NCBI RefSeq assembly: GCF_022179325.1
Contig: NZ_BPQQ01000071.1
Coordinates: 1-64,000 of the forward strand
Source: Methylobacterium isbiliense
Lineage (GTDB): Bacteria; Pseudomonadota; Alphaproteobacteria; Rhizobiales; Beijerinckiaceae
Direction: 5' to 3'
Length of the DNA stretch: 64,000 nt
Below the pieces are notes generated by a model that was given only the letters and a program-made list of their open reading frames with translations, searched no databases and was not told where the DNA came from. Made by a program: the position numbers and the translations under genes. This document shows positions 1 to 8,156 of the stretch, one piece after another (position 1 is the first letter of the stretch; each line of letters opens with the position of its first letter).

Positions 1-1301
1 TGGCGGTAGGCCAGTACGTTCTGTGCGAGGGAGACCCCCATCGAGCCGCCGACATTGCGCGCCACGTTGATCAAGGCCGAGGCTTGGTCGGTCTGCTCCT
101 TGGGGATGCCCTCGTAGGAGGCGGCGGTGATCGACAGGAAGATCATCGGAAGGCCGATGCCGATGTAGATGCGCGACCAGACGAAGAAGCCGAAGTTCAG
201 GTCGCCGTACAGGTTCGTCAGGTCGATCATCGCGAAGGCGATGATCGTCGCGCCCGCGGCGATGAGGTACTTGGGCTGGACGAAGCCGGAGACCCGGCCG
301 ATGACGAACATCATCAGGCAGGTGACGACGCCCCCCGGCGAGAGGGCGAGGCCGGCCCAGGTGGCGGTGTAGCCGAAATAATCCTGCAGCAGCTGCGGCA
401 GGAACTGCGTGGTGGCGATCAGGATCGCGCCGGTCGCCATCATCACGAGGAAGCAGGAGCCGAACTGGCGCCGGCCCAGGAGCCGCAGGTCCACCACCGG
501 GTTCCGGTGGTTCAGCTCCCACGGGATCATCGCCACGAAGGCGACCGCCATGATGGCCGCGAAGGTGACGATGAGGTTCGAGCCGAACCAGTCCTTCCGC
601 TGCCCCTCGTCGAGCACGACCTCCAGCGAGCCGAGGAAGGTCGCCACCAGCAGGAAGCCGACGAGGTCGAAGCGCACGCCCTCGCGCCGCAGGCGCCGCC
701 GCTCCTCCACCGCCGCGGGCGGGTCCTGGACGAGGAGGTGGATCAGCACCAGGGCCACCACGCCGACCGGGGCGTTGATCAGGAAGCACCAGTGCCAGGA
801 ATAGGTGTCGGAGAGCCAGCCGCCGAGGGTCGGCCCGACCACCGGCGCGACCACGATGGCGACCCCGTAGAGCGCGAAGGCTTGGCCGCGCTTCTCCGGC
901 GGGAAGGAATCCGCCAGGATCGACTGCGCGAGCGGGGCCATACCGCCGCCGAGCCCCTGCAGCACCCGGAAGAACAGCAGCGATTCGAGGCTCCAGGCGA
1001 GGCCGCACAGCACCGACGAGACGGTGAAGAGCGTGATCGCCGCCATGAAGAACGCCTTGCGCCCGTAGCGCTTGGCGAGGAAGCTCGACGCGGTCAGCAC
1101 GATCGCGTTGGCGACGAGGTAGCTCGTCACCACCCAGGCCGCCTCGTCCGGCCCGACCGCGAGTCCGCCCGAGATGTAGCGCAGCGCCACGTTGGCGATC
1201 GTGGTGTCGAGCACCTCCATGAAGGTCGCGAGCGCGACCACCATGGCGACGATCCAGGGATTGCGCCCGCCGGCCCCCTCGGCGGGGCAGGGCGCGCTCA
1301 C
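1..1301 (-). CDS. emrB: EmrB-type MFS multidrug efflux permease (DHA2 family), 3' end cut off by window edge
   Basis: Inner-membrane proton-driven drug exporter that works with the adjacent HlyD adaptor. Translating the minus strand from a GTG at 1301 gives a short polar N-terminus and then helix 1 with the DHA2 motif FMEVLDTTIANVAL. Further on come VTSYLVANAI, a VVGPTLGGWLSD motif C region and a long run of hydrophobic helices. The GTG overlaps the TGA of the upstream adaptor gene (1298-1300) in a GTGA junction, so the two are translationally coupled. At least 433 codons are present; the remaining residues lie off the left edge. The family is clear; the substrate cannot be told from the sequence. 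Confidence 0.9.
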   Translation of the reverse strand, partial: MSAPCPAEGAGGRNPWIVAMVVALATFMEVLDTTIANVALRYISGGLAVGPDEAAWVVTSYLVANAIVLTASSFLAKRYGRKAFFMAAITLFTVSSVLCGLAWSLESLLFFRVLQGLGGGMAPLAQSILADSFPPEKRGQAFALYGVAIVVAPVVGPTLGGWLSDTYSWHWCFLINAPVGVVALVLIHLLVQDPPAAVEERRRLRREGVRFDLVGFLLVATFLGSLEVVLDEGQRKDWFGSNLIVTFAAIMAVAFVAMIPWELNHRNPVVDLRLLGRRQFGSCFLVMMATGAILIATTQFLPQLLQDYFGYTATWAGLALSPGGVVTCLMMFVIGRVSGFVQPKYLIAAGATIIAFAMIDLTNLYGDLNFGFFVWSRIYIGIGLPMIFLSITAASYEGIPKEQTDQASALINVARNVGGSMGVSLAQNVLAYR

Positions 1302-2458
1302 CGCACCCGCACCGTCGGCACGATGGACATCCCCGGGCCGATCGCCACGTCGTCGGGCCAGCGATCGACCACGATCTTCACCGGCACGCGCTGCACGACC
1401 TTCACGTAGTTGCCGGTGGCGTTCTCGGCCGGGAGCAGACTGAAGGCGGTGCCGGAGCCGGGCTGCACCGAAGCGACCCGTCCGGTGATCCGGCGGTCCG
1501 GATAGGCGTCGATCTCGACATCGACGCTCTGGCCCGGGCGCATGTCGGTGATCTGGGTCTCCTTGAAGTTGGCGGTCACCCAGATGTCGTCCGGCACGAA
1601 CATGCTGAGCGCCTGGCCCGCCTGCGCGTACTGACCGACCGCGCCGGTGAGGCGCACCAGCCGGCCGCTCTGGGCGGCGGTCACGGTCGTGTAGTCGAGG
1701 TTGAGGCGGGCCTGCGCCTCCTGGGCGCGCGCCTGGGCGAGGCTCGCCTGGGCGCTCGCCTTCTGGGCTTCGAGGGAGCCGATCTGGCGCTCGGCCACCG
1801 TCACGGCGGCGTTGGCGCGCTGCAGGTTGGCCTGCTGCTGCTGCTGCTCGGAGGTCGTCTGCTGCGAGCGCTGCACGCTGCCGGACCCGCGCGAGGCGAG
1901 ATCCTGGTAGCGGGCCGCGTCGGCCTGCGCGAAGGCGAGGGCCGCCTTGGTCTGCTCGACCTGCGCCTTCGCCTCGGCGATGGTGCCCTGCTGGGCGGCG
2001 ATTTGGGCCTCGGCGCTGAGGATCGAGGCCTGCGCCGCGGCGACCCGGGCCAGGGCCTGCTGCCGGGCGGTCTCGTAATCGCGCCGGTCGATCCGCAGCA
2101 GGACGGCGCCCGCCTCGACGTGCTGGTTGTCGGTGACCGGCACCTCGACGATGTAGCCCGACACCTTCGGGGCGATCGCGAATTGGCGCGCCGCCACGAA
2201 CGCATCGTCGGTGGATTCGTAGGGATGCAGGAAGGTCAGCCAATACCAGTAGCCGCCCGCCCCCGCCGCCAGCAGCACCAGGGCGCCCAGCGCGAACCAG
2301 ACCGGGTGACGGCGCAGCAGGCCCATGCTGCCCGCCCGATCGCGGCCTGCCGCCCGCTCGGGCTCGGCTGGCGGGCGCGCCTGGGCCGGCCGGCCGTCGG
2401 CGGGCACGGCAGGATCCTGTCCGTCGCGGTGCTTCGCGTCGGTTCGCTCGTCCAACAT
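1298..2458 (-). CDS. emrA: EmrA/HlyD-family membrane fusion protein of a multidrug efflux pump
   Basis: Periplasmic adaptor linking the inner-membrane EmrB permease to an outer-membrane channel. The 386-residue protein has a polar Pro/Ala-rich N-terminus, one membrane anchor at about residues 53-73 and the typical ESTDDAFV start of the lipoyl-like domain. A long Ala/Gln-rich coiled-coil hairpin follows (about 130-250), then the second lipoyl half with LNLDYTTVTA and a beta-barrel with VTANFKETQ. The frame is open to 2626, but the ATG at 2458 gives the expected EmrA length; upstream codons read as Arg-rich non-homologous sequence. First gene of a two-gene operon with emrB. Family assignment is firm; exported compound unknown. 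Confidence 0.9.
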   Translation of the reverse strand: MLDERTDAKHRDGQDPAVPADGRPAQARPPAEPERAAGRDRAGSMGLLRRHPVWFALGALVLLAAGAGGYWYWLTFLHPYESTDDAFVAARQFAIAPKVSGYIVEVPVTDNQHVEAGAVLLRIDRRDYETARQQALARVAAAQASILSAEAQIAAQQGTIAEAKAQVEQTKAALAFAQADAARYQDLASRGSGSVQRSQQTTSEQQQQQANLQRANAAVTVAERQIGSLEAQKASAQASLAQARAQEAQARLNLDYTTVTAAQSGRLVRLTGAVGQYAQAGQALSMFVPDDIWVTANFKETQITDMRPGQSVDVEIDAYPDRRITGRVASVQPGSGTAFSLLPAENATGNYVKVVQRVPVKIVVDRWPDDVAIGPGMSIVPTVRVR

Positions 2459-2719
2459 CTCTGTTGATCCCGGGACGGCCGCGTGTGCGGCCCTTGCAGG
2501 AGCCCGCCTCGCGCAAACAAATGTTCGCACCGCGGACCGGTTCCCCAGGGTGAGACGATTCTTCCGCGACGGTCGGCACGATCTTGCGCCCGGCGACATC
2601 CTCTCGGCAGAGCGATCATGACGCAAGGGAAGTGGAGGAACGCCGGCCAGCGCGGTGCGTTCAACCCGAGGATGCGCCGGCCCAGCTTTGCGCGCACCCC
2701 TTCATTGCCGGAGATGACC

Positions 2720-3352
2720 ATGACCGCCGGAACGCCTCTTCCGACCTCCGATCCGGGTCTCGATCGCCTCGGGGCCATGAGCGCGGTGCTGGCCCGCAAC
2801 TGGTGGCTGATCGCGCTGCGCGGCGCGGCCTCGATCCTGTTCGGCATCATCGCGCTGGTCTCGCCCTTCGCGACGCTGCTCACGCTGGTGATCTTCTTCT
2901 CGGCCTACATGCTGGTGGACGGCATCGCCGGGATCGTGGCGGCGGTGCGCGCGGCCCAGCGGCACGAGCGCTGGGGACTGCTCCTGGCGGAGGGCCTGCT
3001 CGACATCGCGGTCGGCGTGCTGGCCTTCATCTGGCCGGGCAGCACCCTGCTCGCCTTCGTCTATCTCGCGGCGGCCTGGGCGCTGGTGACGGGCGGCCTG
3101 ATGATCGCGGCGGCGTTCCGGCTGCACCTCGACCACGGGCGCTGGTGGCTGGTGCTCGGCGGCGTCTGCTCGGTGCTGTTCGGGATCGCGCTCCTGATCA
3201 ACCCGGTGGTCTCGCTCGCGGTGCTGACCGCGTGGCTCGCCGCCTACGCGATCGTCTTCGGCATCCTGATGCTGGTCCTCGCCTTCCGTTTGCGCAGCCG
3301 GAACGCGGCGGCGACGGGCGCGCCGCCGGCCGGGACGGTGCGGCCGGCCTGA
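2720..3352 (+). CDS. HdeD family (DUF308) membrane protein
   Basis: Small polytopic inner-membrane protein of about 210 residues. It shows six hydrophobic segments in three pairs, with phrases typical of HdeD/DUF308 such as NWWLIALRGAASILFGIIAL, AEGLLDIAVGVLAFIWPG and WWLVLGGVCSVLFGIALLI. In E. coli HdeD is linked to acid resistance at high cell density; here that role is only family inference. The frame is open from 2483. I place the start at ATG 2720 because GGAG at 2710-2713 lies six bases before it; an ATG at 2714 has no room for a ribosome site. It is transcribed divergently from emrAB across about 260 bases with no other recognisable gene. Confidence 0.85.
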   Translation: MTAGTPLPTSDPGLDRLGAMSAVLARNWWLIALRGAASILFGIIALVSPFATLLTLVIFFSAYMLVDGIAGIVAAVRAAQRHERWGLLLAEGLLDIAVGVLAFIWPGSTLLAFVYLAAAWALVTGGLMIAAAFRLHLDHGRWWLVLGGVCSVLFGIALLINPVVSLAVLTAWLAAYAIVFGILMLVLAFRLRSRNAAATGAPPAGTVRPA

Positions 3353-3359
3353 GCGCGCT

Positions 3360-4289
3360 TCACGAGGCGATCGCCGCGTCCTTCCACAGCCACGCCGCGC
3401 CCCGCACGCCCGACGCATCGCCGTAGCGGCTGCGCACGATCGGGGTCGTGAACGTGTCCGAGATCACGTGCGGCGCGGTCAGTTCGGTGAGGCCGGGATA
3501 GACCTCGTCGACGGTCGAGAGGCCGCCACCCAGCACGATCACGTCGGGATCGAGGATGTTGACGACGACGGCCAGGCTGCGGGCGAGGCGCGCGCGCCAG
3601 CGCTCGAAGGTGGCGCGCGCGCCCGCGTCGCCCGCCCGCATCGCCGCGACGATGGCTTCGCCGGCGAGCCTCTGCCCGGTGGTGCGGGCATGGTCGGCGG
3701 CGAGCGCCGGGCCGGAGAGCCACGCCTCGACGCAGCCGCGCCGCCCGCAATAGCAGGGCGGGCCGGGGCGCTCGTCGTCCTGCGGGGCGGGCAGGGGATT
3801 GTGGCCCCATTCGCCGGCGATGCGCTGGCGGCCGGAGAGCGCGCGGCCCTCCACGGCGATGCCGGAGCCGACGCCGGTGCCGAGGATCACCGCCCAGACC
3901 AGGGGCGCCCCCGCGCCCGCGCCGTCCACCGCCTCGGAAACCGCGAGGCAGTTGGCGTCGTTCTCGATCCGCACCGGCCGCCCGAGCCGGTGCTCCAGAT
4001 CCTCCTTGAACGGGCGCCCGATCAGCCAGGTGGAGTTGGCGTTCTTGACGAGGCCGGTCGCCGGGGAGACCGCGCCCGGGATGCCGAGGCCGACCGAGCC
4101 GGTGCCGCCCGCCTCCTGCTCCAGCGCGGCGACGAGGCCGGTCATGGCGGCGAGCGAGCCCTCGTAGTCGCCGCGCGGGGTCGGCACGCGGCGCTCCGCC
4201 CGCACGCGGCCGTCCTGGTCGAGGACGATGCCGGCGATCTTGGTGCCGCCGACGTCGAGCCCGATGAGCAGGGGAGGGGGCTGCGTCAC
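3360..4289 (-). CDS. ROK-family sugar kinase (fructokinase / N-acetylglucosamine kinase-like)
   Basis: Cytoplasmic ATP-dependent hexose kinase, 309 residues. It has the N-terminal phosphate-binding [10 protein letters not shown] (residues 11-20), the ENDAN catalytic motif (109-113), GTGVGSGI, the ROK signature EWGHNPLP (160-167) and the zinc cluster [12 protein letters not shown] (Cys179, Cys181, Cys186). This places it with zinc-containing ROK kinases such as NagK and Mak. The open frame continues far upstream inside dctA, so the start must be chosen: GTG at 4289 overlaps the TGA of dctA in a GTGA junction. Cotranscription with a dicarboxylate carrier is unusual and does not identify the sugar. 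Confidence 0.9.
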   Translation of the reverse strand: MTQPPPLLIGLDVGGTKIAGIVLDQDGRVRAERRVPTPRGDYEGSLAAMTGLVAALEQEAGGTGSVGLGIPGAVSPATGLVKNANSTWLIGRPFKEDLEHRLGRPVRIENDANCLAVSEAVDGAGAGAPLVWAVILGTGVGSGIAVEGRALSGRQRIAGEWGHNPLPAPQDDERPGPPCYCGRRGCVEAWLSGPALAADHARTTGQRLAGEAIVAAMRAGDAGARATFERWRARLARSLAVVVNILDPDVIVLGGGLSTVDEVYPGLTELTAPHVISDTFTTPIVRSRYGDASGVRGAAWLWKDAAIAS

Positions 4290-5626
4290 GGGCCGGCCGG
4301 CACCGGCTTGTCGTCGGCGATCTCGGTGCCGATCGCCACCGGGTTCGCCATCACCTCGCGCAGCTTGACCGGATCGAGTTCGCCTTCCCAGCGGCTGACC
4401 ACGATGGTGGCGACGCCGTTGCCGACGAGATTGGTGAGCGCCCGGCACTCGGACATGAACTTGTCGATGCCGAGGATCAGCGCCATCGCGGCCACCGGCA
4501 CCGGGTTGCCCGGGATGGCCGCCAGCGTCGCGGCGAGCGTCACGAAGCCGGCGCCCGTCACCCCCGAGGCGCCCTTCGAGGTCAGCATCGCCACCAGGAT
4601 GATGGTGGCGTACTGCCCGAACGAGAGGTCGGCCCCCACCGCCTGCGCCAGGAACAGCGTCGCCAGCGTCATGTAGATGTTGGTGCCGTCGAGGTTGAAC
4701 GAGTAGCCGGTGGGGATGACGAGACCGACCACCGAATCCGAGGCGCCCAGCCGCTTCATCTTCTGCATCATGTGCGGCAGCACCGTCTCGGACGAGGAGG
4801 TGCCGAGCACGATGAGCAGCTCGTCCTTGATGTAGGCCAGGAACTTCAGGATCGAGAAGCCGCAGACCCGGGCGATGGCGCCCAGCACCACCAGCACGAA
4901 CAGCAGGCTCGTGATGTAGAAGGTGGCGACGAGGCCGGCGAGGTTGCCGAGCTTGCCGATGCCGTACTGCCCGATGGTGAAGGCCATCGCCCCGAAGGCG
5001 CCGAGCGGCGCGAGCTTCACGATGAGCCCGATGATGCGGAAGAAGATCTCGCCCGCCACGTCGATGGCGTGGATCGCGCCGCGCCCGCGCTCGCCGAGCC
5101 CCGTGATGACGACCCCGGTGAGGATCGAGATCAGCAGCACCTGCAGAAGGTCGCCGGTGGCGAAGGCGTCGAAGAAGCTCTTGGGGATGATCGCCATCAG
5201 GTGGCCGATGGTCGAATCGTCGGCCGCCTTCTTGGCGTAGCCCGCCACCGCCCCCGCATCGAGCTTGGACGGGTCGGCCCCGAAGCCGGCGCCCGGCTGG
5301 ATGATCTCGCCGACGATCACGCCGATCAGCAGCGCGAGGCTCGACACCACCTCGAAGTAGATCAGCGCCTTGAGCCCGACCCGGCCGACCTTCTTGAGGT
5401 CGCCGATCGACGCGATTCCGTGCACGATGGTGCAGAAGATCACCGGCGCGATCATCATCTTGATGAGCGCGATGAAGGCGTCGCCGAGCCACTTCATCGA
5501 TTTCGCCGTGTCCGGCGCGACATAGCCGAGGAGGACGCCGAGGGCGATGGCGATCAGCACCTGGATGTACAGCACCCTGTACCAGGGCTGTTGCGGTGCG
5601 GCGGCGTGCGTGGCGGTGTGCTGCAT
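4286..5626 (-). CDS. dctA: C4-dicarboxylate:cation symporter DctA
   Basis: Inner-membrane DAACS-family (glutamate:cation symporter fold) importer for succinate, fumarate and malate, 446 residues. Visible family blocks are [20 protein letters not shown], the [14 protein letters not shown] hairpin, [19 protein letters not shown] and [21 protein letters not shown], ending with [27 protein letters not shown]. Length and N-terminus match DctA; the ATG at 5626 is a clean start. It is the first gene of a two-gene unit with the ROK kinase. No DctB/DctD two-component pair lies next to it, so regulation must act from elsewhere. Identification is strong. Confidence 0.95.
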   Translation of the reverse strand: MQHTATHAAAPQQPWYRVLYIQVLIAIALGVLLGYVAPDTAKSMKWLGDAFIALIKMMIAPVIFCTIVHGIASIGDLKKVGRVGLKALIYFEVVSSLALLIGVIVGEIIQPGAGFGADPSKLDAGAVAGYAKKAADDSTIGHLMAIIPKSFFDAFATGDLLQVLLISILTGVVITGLGERGRGAIHAIDVAGEIFFRIIGLIVKLAPLGAFGAMAFTIGQYGIGKLGNLAGLVATFYITSLLFVLVVLGAIARVCGFSILKFLAYIKDELLIVLGTSSSETVLPHMMQKMKRLGASDSVVGLVIPTGYSFNLDGTNIYMTLATLFLAQAVGADLSFGQYATIILVAMLTSKGASGVTGAGFVTLAATLAAIPGNPVPVAAMALILGIDKFMSECRALTNLVGNGVATIVVSRWEGELDPVKLREVMANPVAIGTEIADDKPVPAGP

Positions 5627-5810
5627 GTCTCCCCCCCTCCCCGGACCGGGCCGCAGGCAATCCCGCGGCCACGCCTGAGGGCCCGCATTCTATGGACCCG
5701 CGACACGCCTTAGTCCTGCTGCGTAATCCAGCACAATACCGTGTGGTGGAAAAACATCGTGAAGGCGGGACGGAGGGCTTTTCCGCCCAAGCTTCCTCAG
5801 GGACACTTCG

Positions 5811-5843
5811 GCCCGGAGGCCATGCGGGGAATGGCCTCCGGGC
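5811..5843 (+). promoter_or_regulatory. 13-bp perfect hairpin immediately upstream of the L,D-transpeptidase ribosome site
   Basis: GCCCGGAGGCCAT (5811-5823) and its exact complement ATGGCCTCCGGGC (5831-5843) flank a 7-base loop; CTCAG (5796-5800) and CTGAG (5843-5847) could extend the stem around an internal loop. The GGAGG-rich ribosome site at about 5847-5855 begins just after the stem. In RNA this is a stable 5'-UTR stem that could stop upstream transcripts or tune translation of the next gene. Function is inferred. Confidence 0.5.
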
Positions 5844-5858
5844 TGAGGGAGGAGGCCC

Positions 5859-6284
5859 GTGCTCCAGCGCGTCGTTCCGTCGGTCTTCGGCCTCATGCTG
5901 GCCTGCGCGGCGCCGATCGGCGCGGCGCCCGCCCGCGCGGGCGTGGTGGCGCAGGTCGACCGCAACGCCCAGCGCATGCGCGTCTACGTCGATGGGGCGC
6001 TCGCCCATGTCTGGCCGGTCTCGACGGCGCGCTCCGGCTTCGTCACTCCGGCCGGGCAGTACCGGGTCTACCGCCTGGAGCGGTGGTGGTGGTCGCGCAA
6101 GTACGGCGGGGCGATGCCGTACGCCATGTTCTACCGCGGCGGCTACGCGATCCACGGCACGGCGGCGGTGGGCCGGCTCGGGCGCCCCGCCAGCCACGGC
6201 TGCGTGCGCCTCGCGCCCTCCCATGCCCGATGGCTGTTCGAGATTGTGCGGAGCGCCGGCGGGGCCCGGGTGGTGATCCGCTGA
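5859..6284 (+). CDS. Small L,D-transpeptidase (YkuD domain), exported
   Basis: Periplasmic cysteine transpeptidase expected to form 3-3 peptidoglycan cross-links or attach proteins to the wall. The 141-residue protein starts with a signal peptide (about 1-27, ending AAPARAG), followed directly by a YkuD domain. The catalytic motif is complete: HG at 99-100 and SHGCVR at 112-117, with Cys115 as nucleophile. It begins at GTG 5859 behind a strong GGAGGAGG. It lacks LysM or other wall-binding domains and is among the shortest members of the family. It is transcribed away from dctA; its stop codon forms part of a terminator-like hairpin. Confidence 0.9.
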   Translation: MLQRVVPSVFGLMLACAAPIGAAPARAGVVAQVDRNAQRMRVYVDGALAHVWPVSTARSGFVTPAGQYRVYRLERWWWSRKYGGAMPYAMFYRGGYAIHGTAAVGRLGRPASHGCVRLAPSHARWLFEIVRSAGGARVVIR

Positions 6285-6405
6285 TTCCGTCTCCGCTTGA
6301 TCGAAGCGGAGACGGAATCAGCAAAGCCCGCGCGGTGGAGCCCAAGGCTCCACGCGACTGAGCGAAGCCCACATCCGCCATCCCGAAGGGATCAAGCGGA
6401 TGTGG
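6282..6405. repeat. Compound three-hairpin REP-like element
   Basis: Three consecutive inverted repeats fill the gap after the transpeptidase gene. The first (6282-6298 with 6304-6320) has 17-bp perfect arms and a 5-base loop and includes the stop codon. The second is GTGGAGCC/GGCTCCAC (6335-6342, 6346-6353). The third is CCACATCCGC/GCGGATGTGG (6369-6378, 6396-6405) enclosing a smaller ATCCC/GGGAT hairpin. The string CCGCTTGATC occurs in the first hairpin (6293-6302) and on the other strand in the third (6390-6399), and AAAGCCC/GAAGCCC links the units. This is typical of bacterial interspersed mosaic elements; it probably also ends transcription from both sides. Confidence 0.65.
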
Positions 6406-6414
6406 CATGAGAGG

Positions 6415-7248
6415 TCAGGTCGGCTGGGTGCGGCGGGGGCGCACCGTCCAGCGCTCGAAGGCGGCCGCGCCCTCGTCGCTGCGTCCCTCGCCGGGCGTGG
6501 CGGCCCCCAGCGCCTGCGAGAGGCTCTCGATCACGTCGTCGATGCGCGCGTCGCCGCCCTCCGCGCCCTCGGGCTTCGCGGCGGCCGGAGGGGCTCCCTC
6601 GGCGGCGGGCGTGCGGCTGGCGAGGCGGCGCAGGGCGTTCGTCACGCTGGATTCGTCGCGCGCGCCCTGCCCGGAGCCGTAGCGTCCGAATCCGTATCGC
6701 GTCTCGACGAGGTCGAGCACTGCGTCGAGGGCGGCGTTGCTGAGCGCGACCTCGTCCACCTGCGGCGGTCCCTGCAGCGCGACGGTGCGCGCCTCGTAGG
6801 CGGCGTCCCCCGTCACCTCGGGGCCGAACCATGCCGGCGCCGCGAAGGCGCTTGCATCCTCGTCCGGCCCGAACGCCACCGTGACGACGTCGAGGGCGCC
6901 GGGCGTGACGAAACGGTCCACAAGCGCCTCGCGCCCGCCCTGGAGCGCCACCACGGTGCGGTCGTAGGCGGCCTTGCCGGCGCAGACGTCGAGAAGGGCA
7001 TCGCCGTGGGCGCGCGGCACCTCGGTGCGCTCCTCGGTGGCGGCGCCGTTCGCATCCGTGGTCACCAGCACGAGGTGGCACTGCTGGCCGTCCACCCGCA
7101 CCAGCGAGGTGCGTCCGCCCTGGGGCTGGAAATAGCCCTCGGTGACGCGCGAAGCCCCCCGCTCCTTCCGGATCAGCCGGACGAGGGAAGGCGCCACCAG
7201 GAAACGCCGCGCCAGGGTCATGGCCGTCAACTCCACTCGATCACTCAA
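6415..7248 (-). CDS. Hypothetical protein with a degenerate CYTH (triphosphate tunnel) domain
   Basis: I do not recognise a named family, but the first ~160 of 277 residues follow the CYTH pattern: ARRFLV where CYTH enzymes have E-x-E-R-K-F-L-V, EGYF and SLVRV strands, an R-x-E-V helix region, and the closing block PAWFGPEVTGDAAYEARTVA, close to the usual P-x-W-L-G-x-E-V-T. The catalytic ExERK glutamates are absent, so triphosphatase activity is doubtful. The C-terminal ~110 residues are Ala/Glu/Arg-rich and probably disordered. Start: ATG 7248; residue 10 is a second Met just before the domain and is an alternative. It stands alone between the REP-like element and a convergent/divergent TetR unit. 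Confidence 0.65.
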   Translation of the reverse strand: MSDRVELTAMTLARRFLVAPSLVRLIRKERGASRVTEGYFQPQGGRTSLVRVDGQQCHLVLVTTDANGAATEERTEVPRAHGDALLDVCAGKAAYDRTVVALQGGREALVDRFVTPGALDVVTVAFGPDEDASAFAAPAWFGPEVTGDAAYEARTVALQGPPQVDEVALSNAALDAVLDLVETRYGFGRYGSGQGARDESSVTNALRRLASRTPAAEGAPPAAAKPEGAEGGDARIDDVIESLSQALGAATPGEGRSDEGAAAFERWTVRPRRTQPT

Positions 7249-7431
7249 CGGACGGGGCGCGAGACCCCGCGGACTTCAAGGCGCGGGCAATGCGGCGAGA
7301 GCAGGACCGAGCCCCGTGCGGGAGCGGCTTTCCCACAGATTCGTCGCGCGCCGGAACCGCGGCCGGGACTGCCCGGCCGCCGGCCTTGATCGCGCAAATC
7401 GTAACCGATCGCGATCTGATCTCCAACAATC

Positions 7432-8079
7432 CTAGACGGATGAGGTCGGATGAGGCGGCACCGGCCGGTCGAGACTGGCCGAGATCAGTGAATCCGCGAT
7501 CCGGGTGAGCGTACGGGCGGGTCCGTCCGCCCCGAAGATCTGGCCGCTGGCGAAGGTGCCCTCGATGAGCAGGAGGAGGCCGTCCGCGAGCAGGCCGGGA
7601 TCGCGCGCGCCCATCTCGGCCGAGACCGCGACGAGCCGCGCCCGCAGCACGGCCTTGCTCGCGCAGGCCGCCGCCCGGGCGGGATGATCCGCCTCAGGAT
7701 GCTCGATCGCCGCGTTGGACAGACCGCAGCCGCGATAGCCCGGACGGGCGGTGCGCTCGGCGAGGTCGGCCAGGAACGCCATCAGGCCCGCCCGCCGGTC
7801 GTCAGGATGTGCGTCGAGGAAGCGCTCCAGACGCGCCCGGAAGGCGGCGTCGAAATCCTGCAGGCAGGCCACCGCGAGCGCGTCCTTGGAGGCGAAACCG
7901 CGGTAGAGGCTCGGCTTCGTCACGCCCGCGCGCTCGACGATCTCCTCCACGCCGACCGCCCGGATGCCGCGGCGGTAGAACAGCTCGCGCGCGGCCGCAC
8001 GGATGCGGTCGCCTGCGCGCCTGCGCTCCGCGCCCGGCATCCCTGCCTCCGCCTCCTCGCCGCCCGCGCGCTCCATCAC
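7432..8079 (-). CDS. TetR/AcrR family transcriptional regulator
   Basis: DNA-binding repressor of 215 residues. The helix-turn-helix spans about residues 22-67: IRAAARELFYRRGIRAVGVEEIVERAGVTKPSLYRGFASKDAL. The ligand domain contains GCGLSNAAIEHPEADHPARAAA, as in the small TetR subgroup that often controls an adjacent exporter or dehydrogenase. Start ATG 8079. It is divergent from an MFS gene, with a 26-bp palindrome (8104-8129) between them, so the simplest model is repression of both itself and the transporter. The inducer is unknown. Confidence 0.9.
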   Translation of the reverse strand: MMERAGGEEAEAGMPGAERRRAGDRIRAAARELFYRRGIRAVGVEEIVERAGVTKPSLYRGFASKDALAVACLQDFDAAFRARLERFLDAHPDDRRAGLMAFLADLAERTARPGYRGCGLSNAAIEHPEADHPARAAACASKAVLRARLVAVSAEMGARDPGLLADGLLLLIEGTFASGQIFGADGPARTLTRIADSLISASLDRPVPPHPTSSV

Positions 8080-8103
8080 GCCCCTCTGGCTTTCGCCCTT
8101 GAC

Positions 8104-8129
8104 GATGTTACTGACTGGTACGTAACATC
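8104..8129. promoter_or_regulatory. Palindromic operator in the tetR–MFS divergent promoter
   Basis: GATGTTAC (8104-8111) and GTAACATC (8122-8129) are perfect 8-bp arms separated by 10 bases containing TGACTGGTAC. The size, symmetry and central TGACTGGT resemble operators of TetR/AcrR repressors, and it sits between the two start codons. It is the likely binding site of the adjacent regulator; binding is inferred. Confidence 0.7.
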
Positions 8130-8156
8130 ATAGCACGGAATCGGGGGCTGTCCCAC

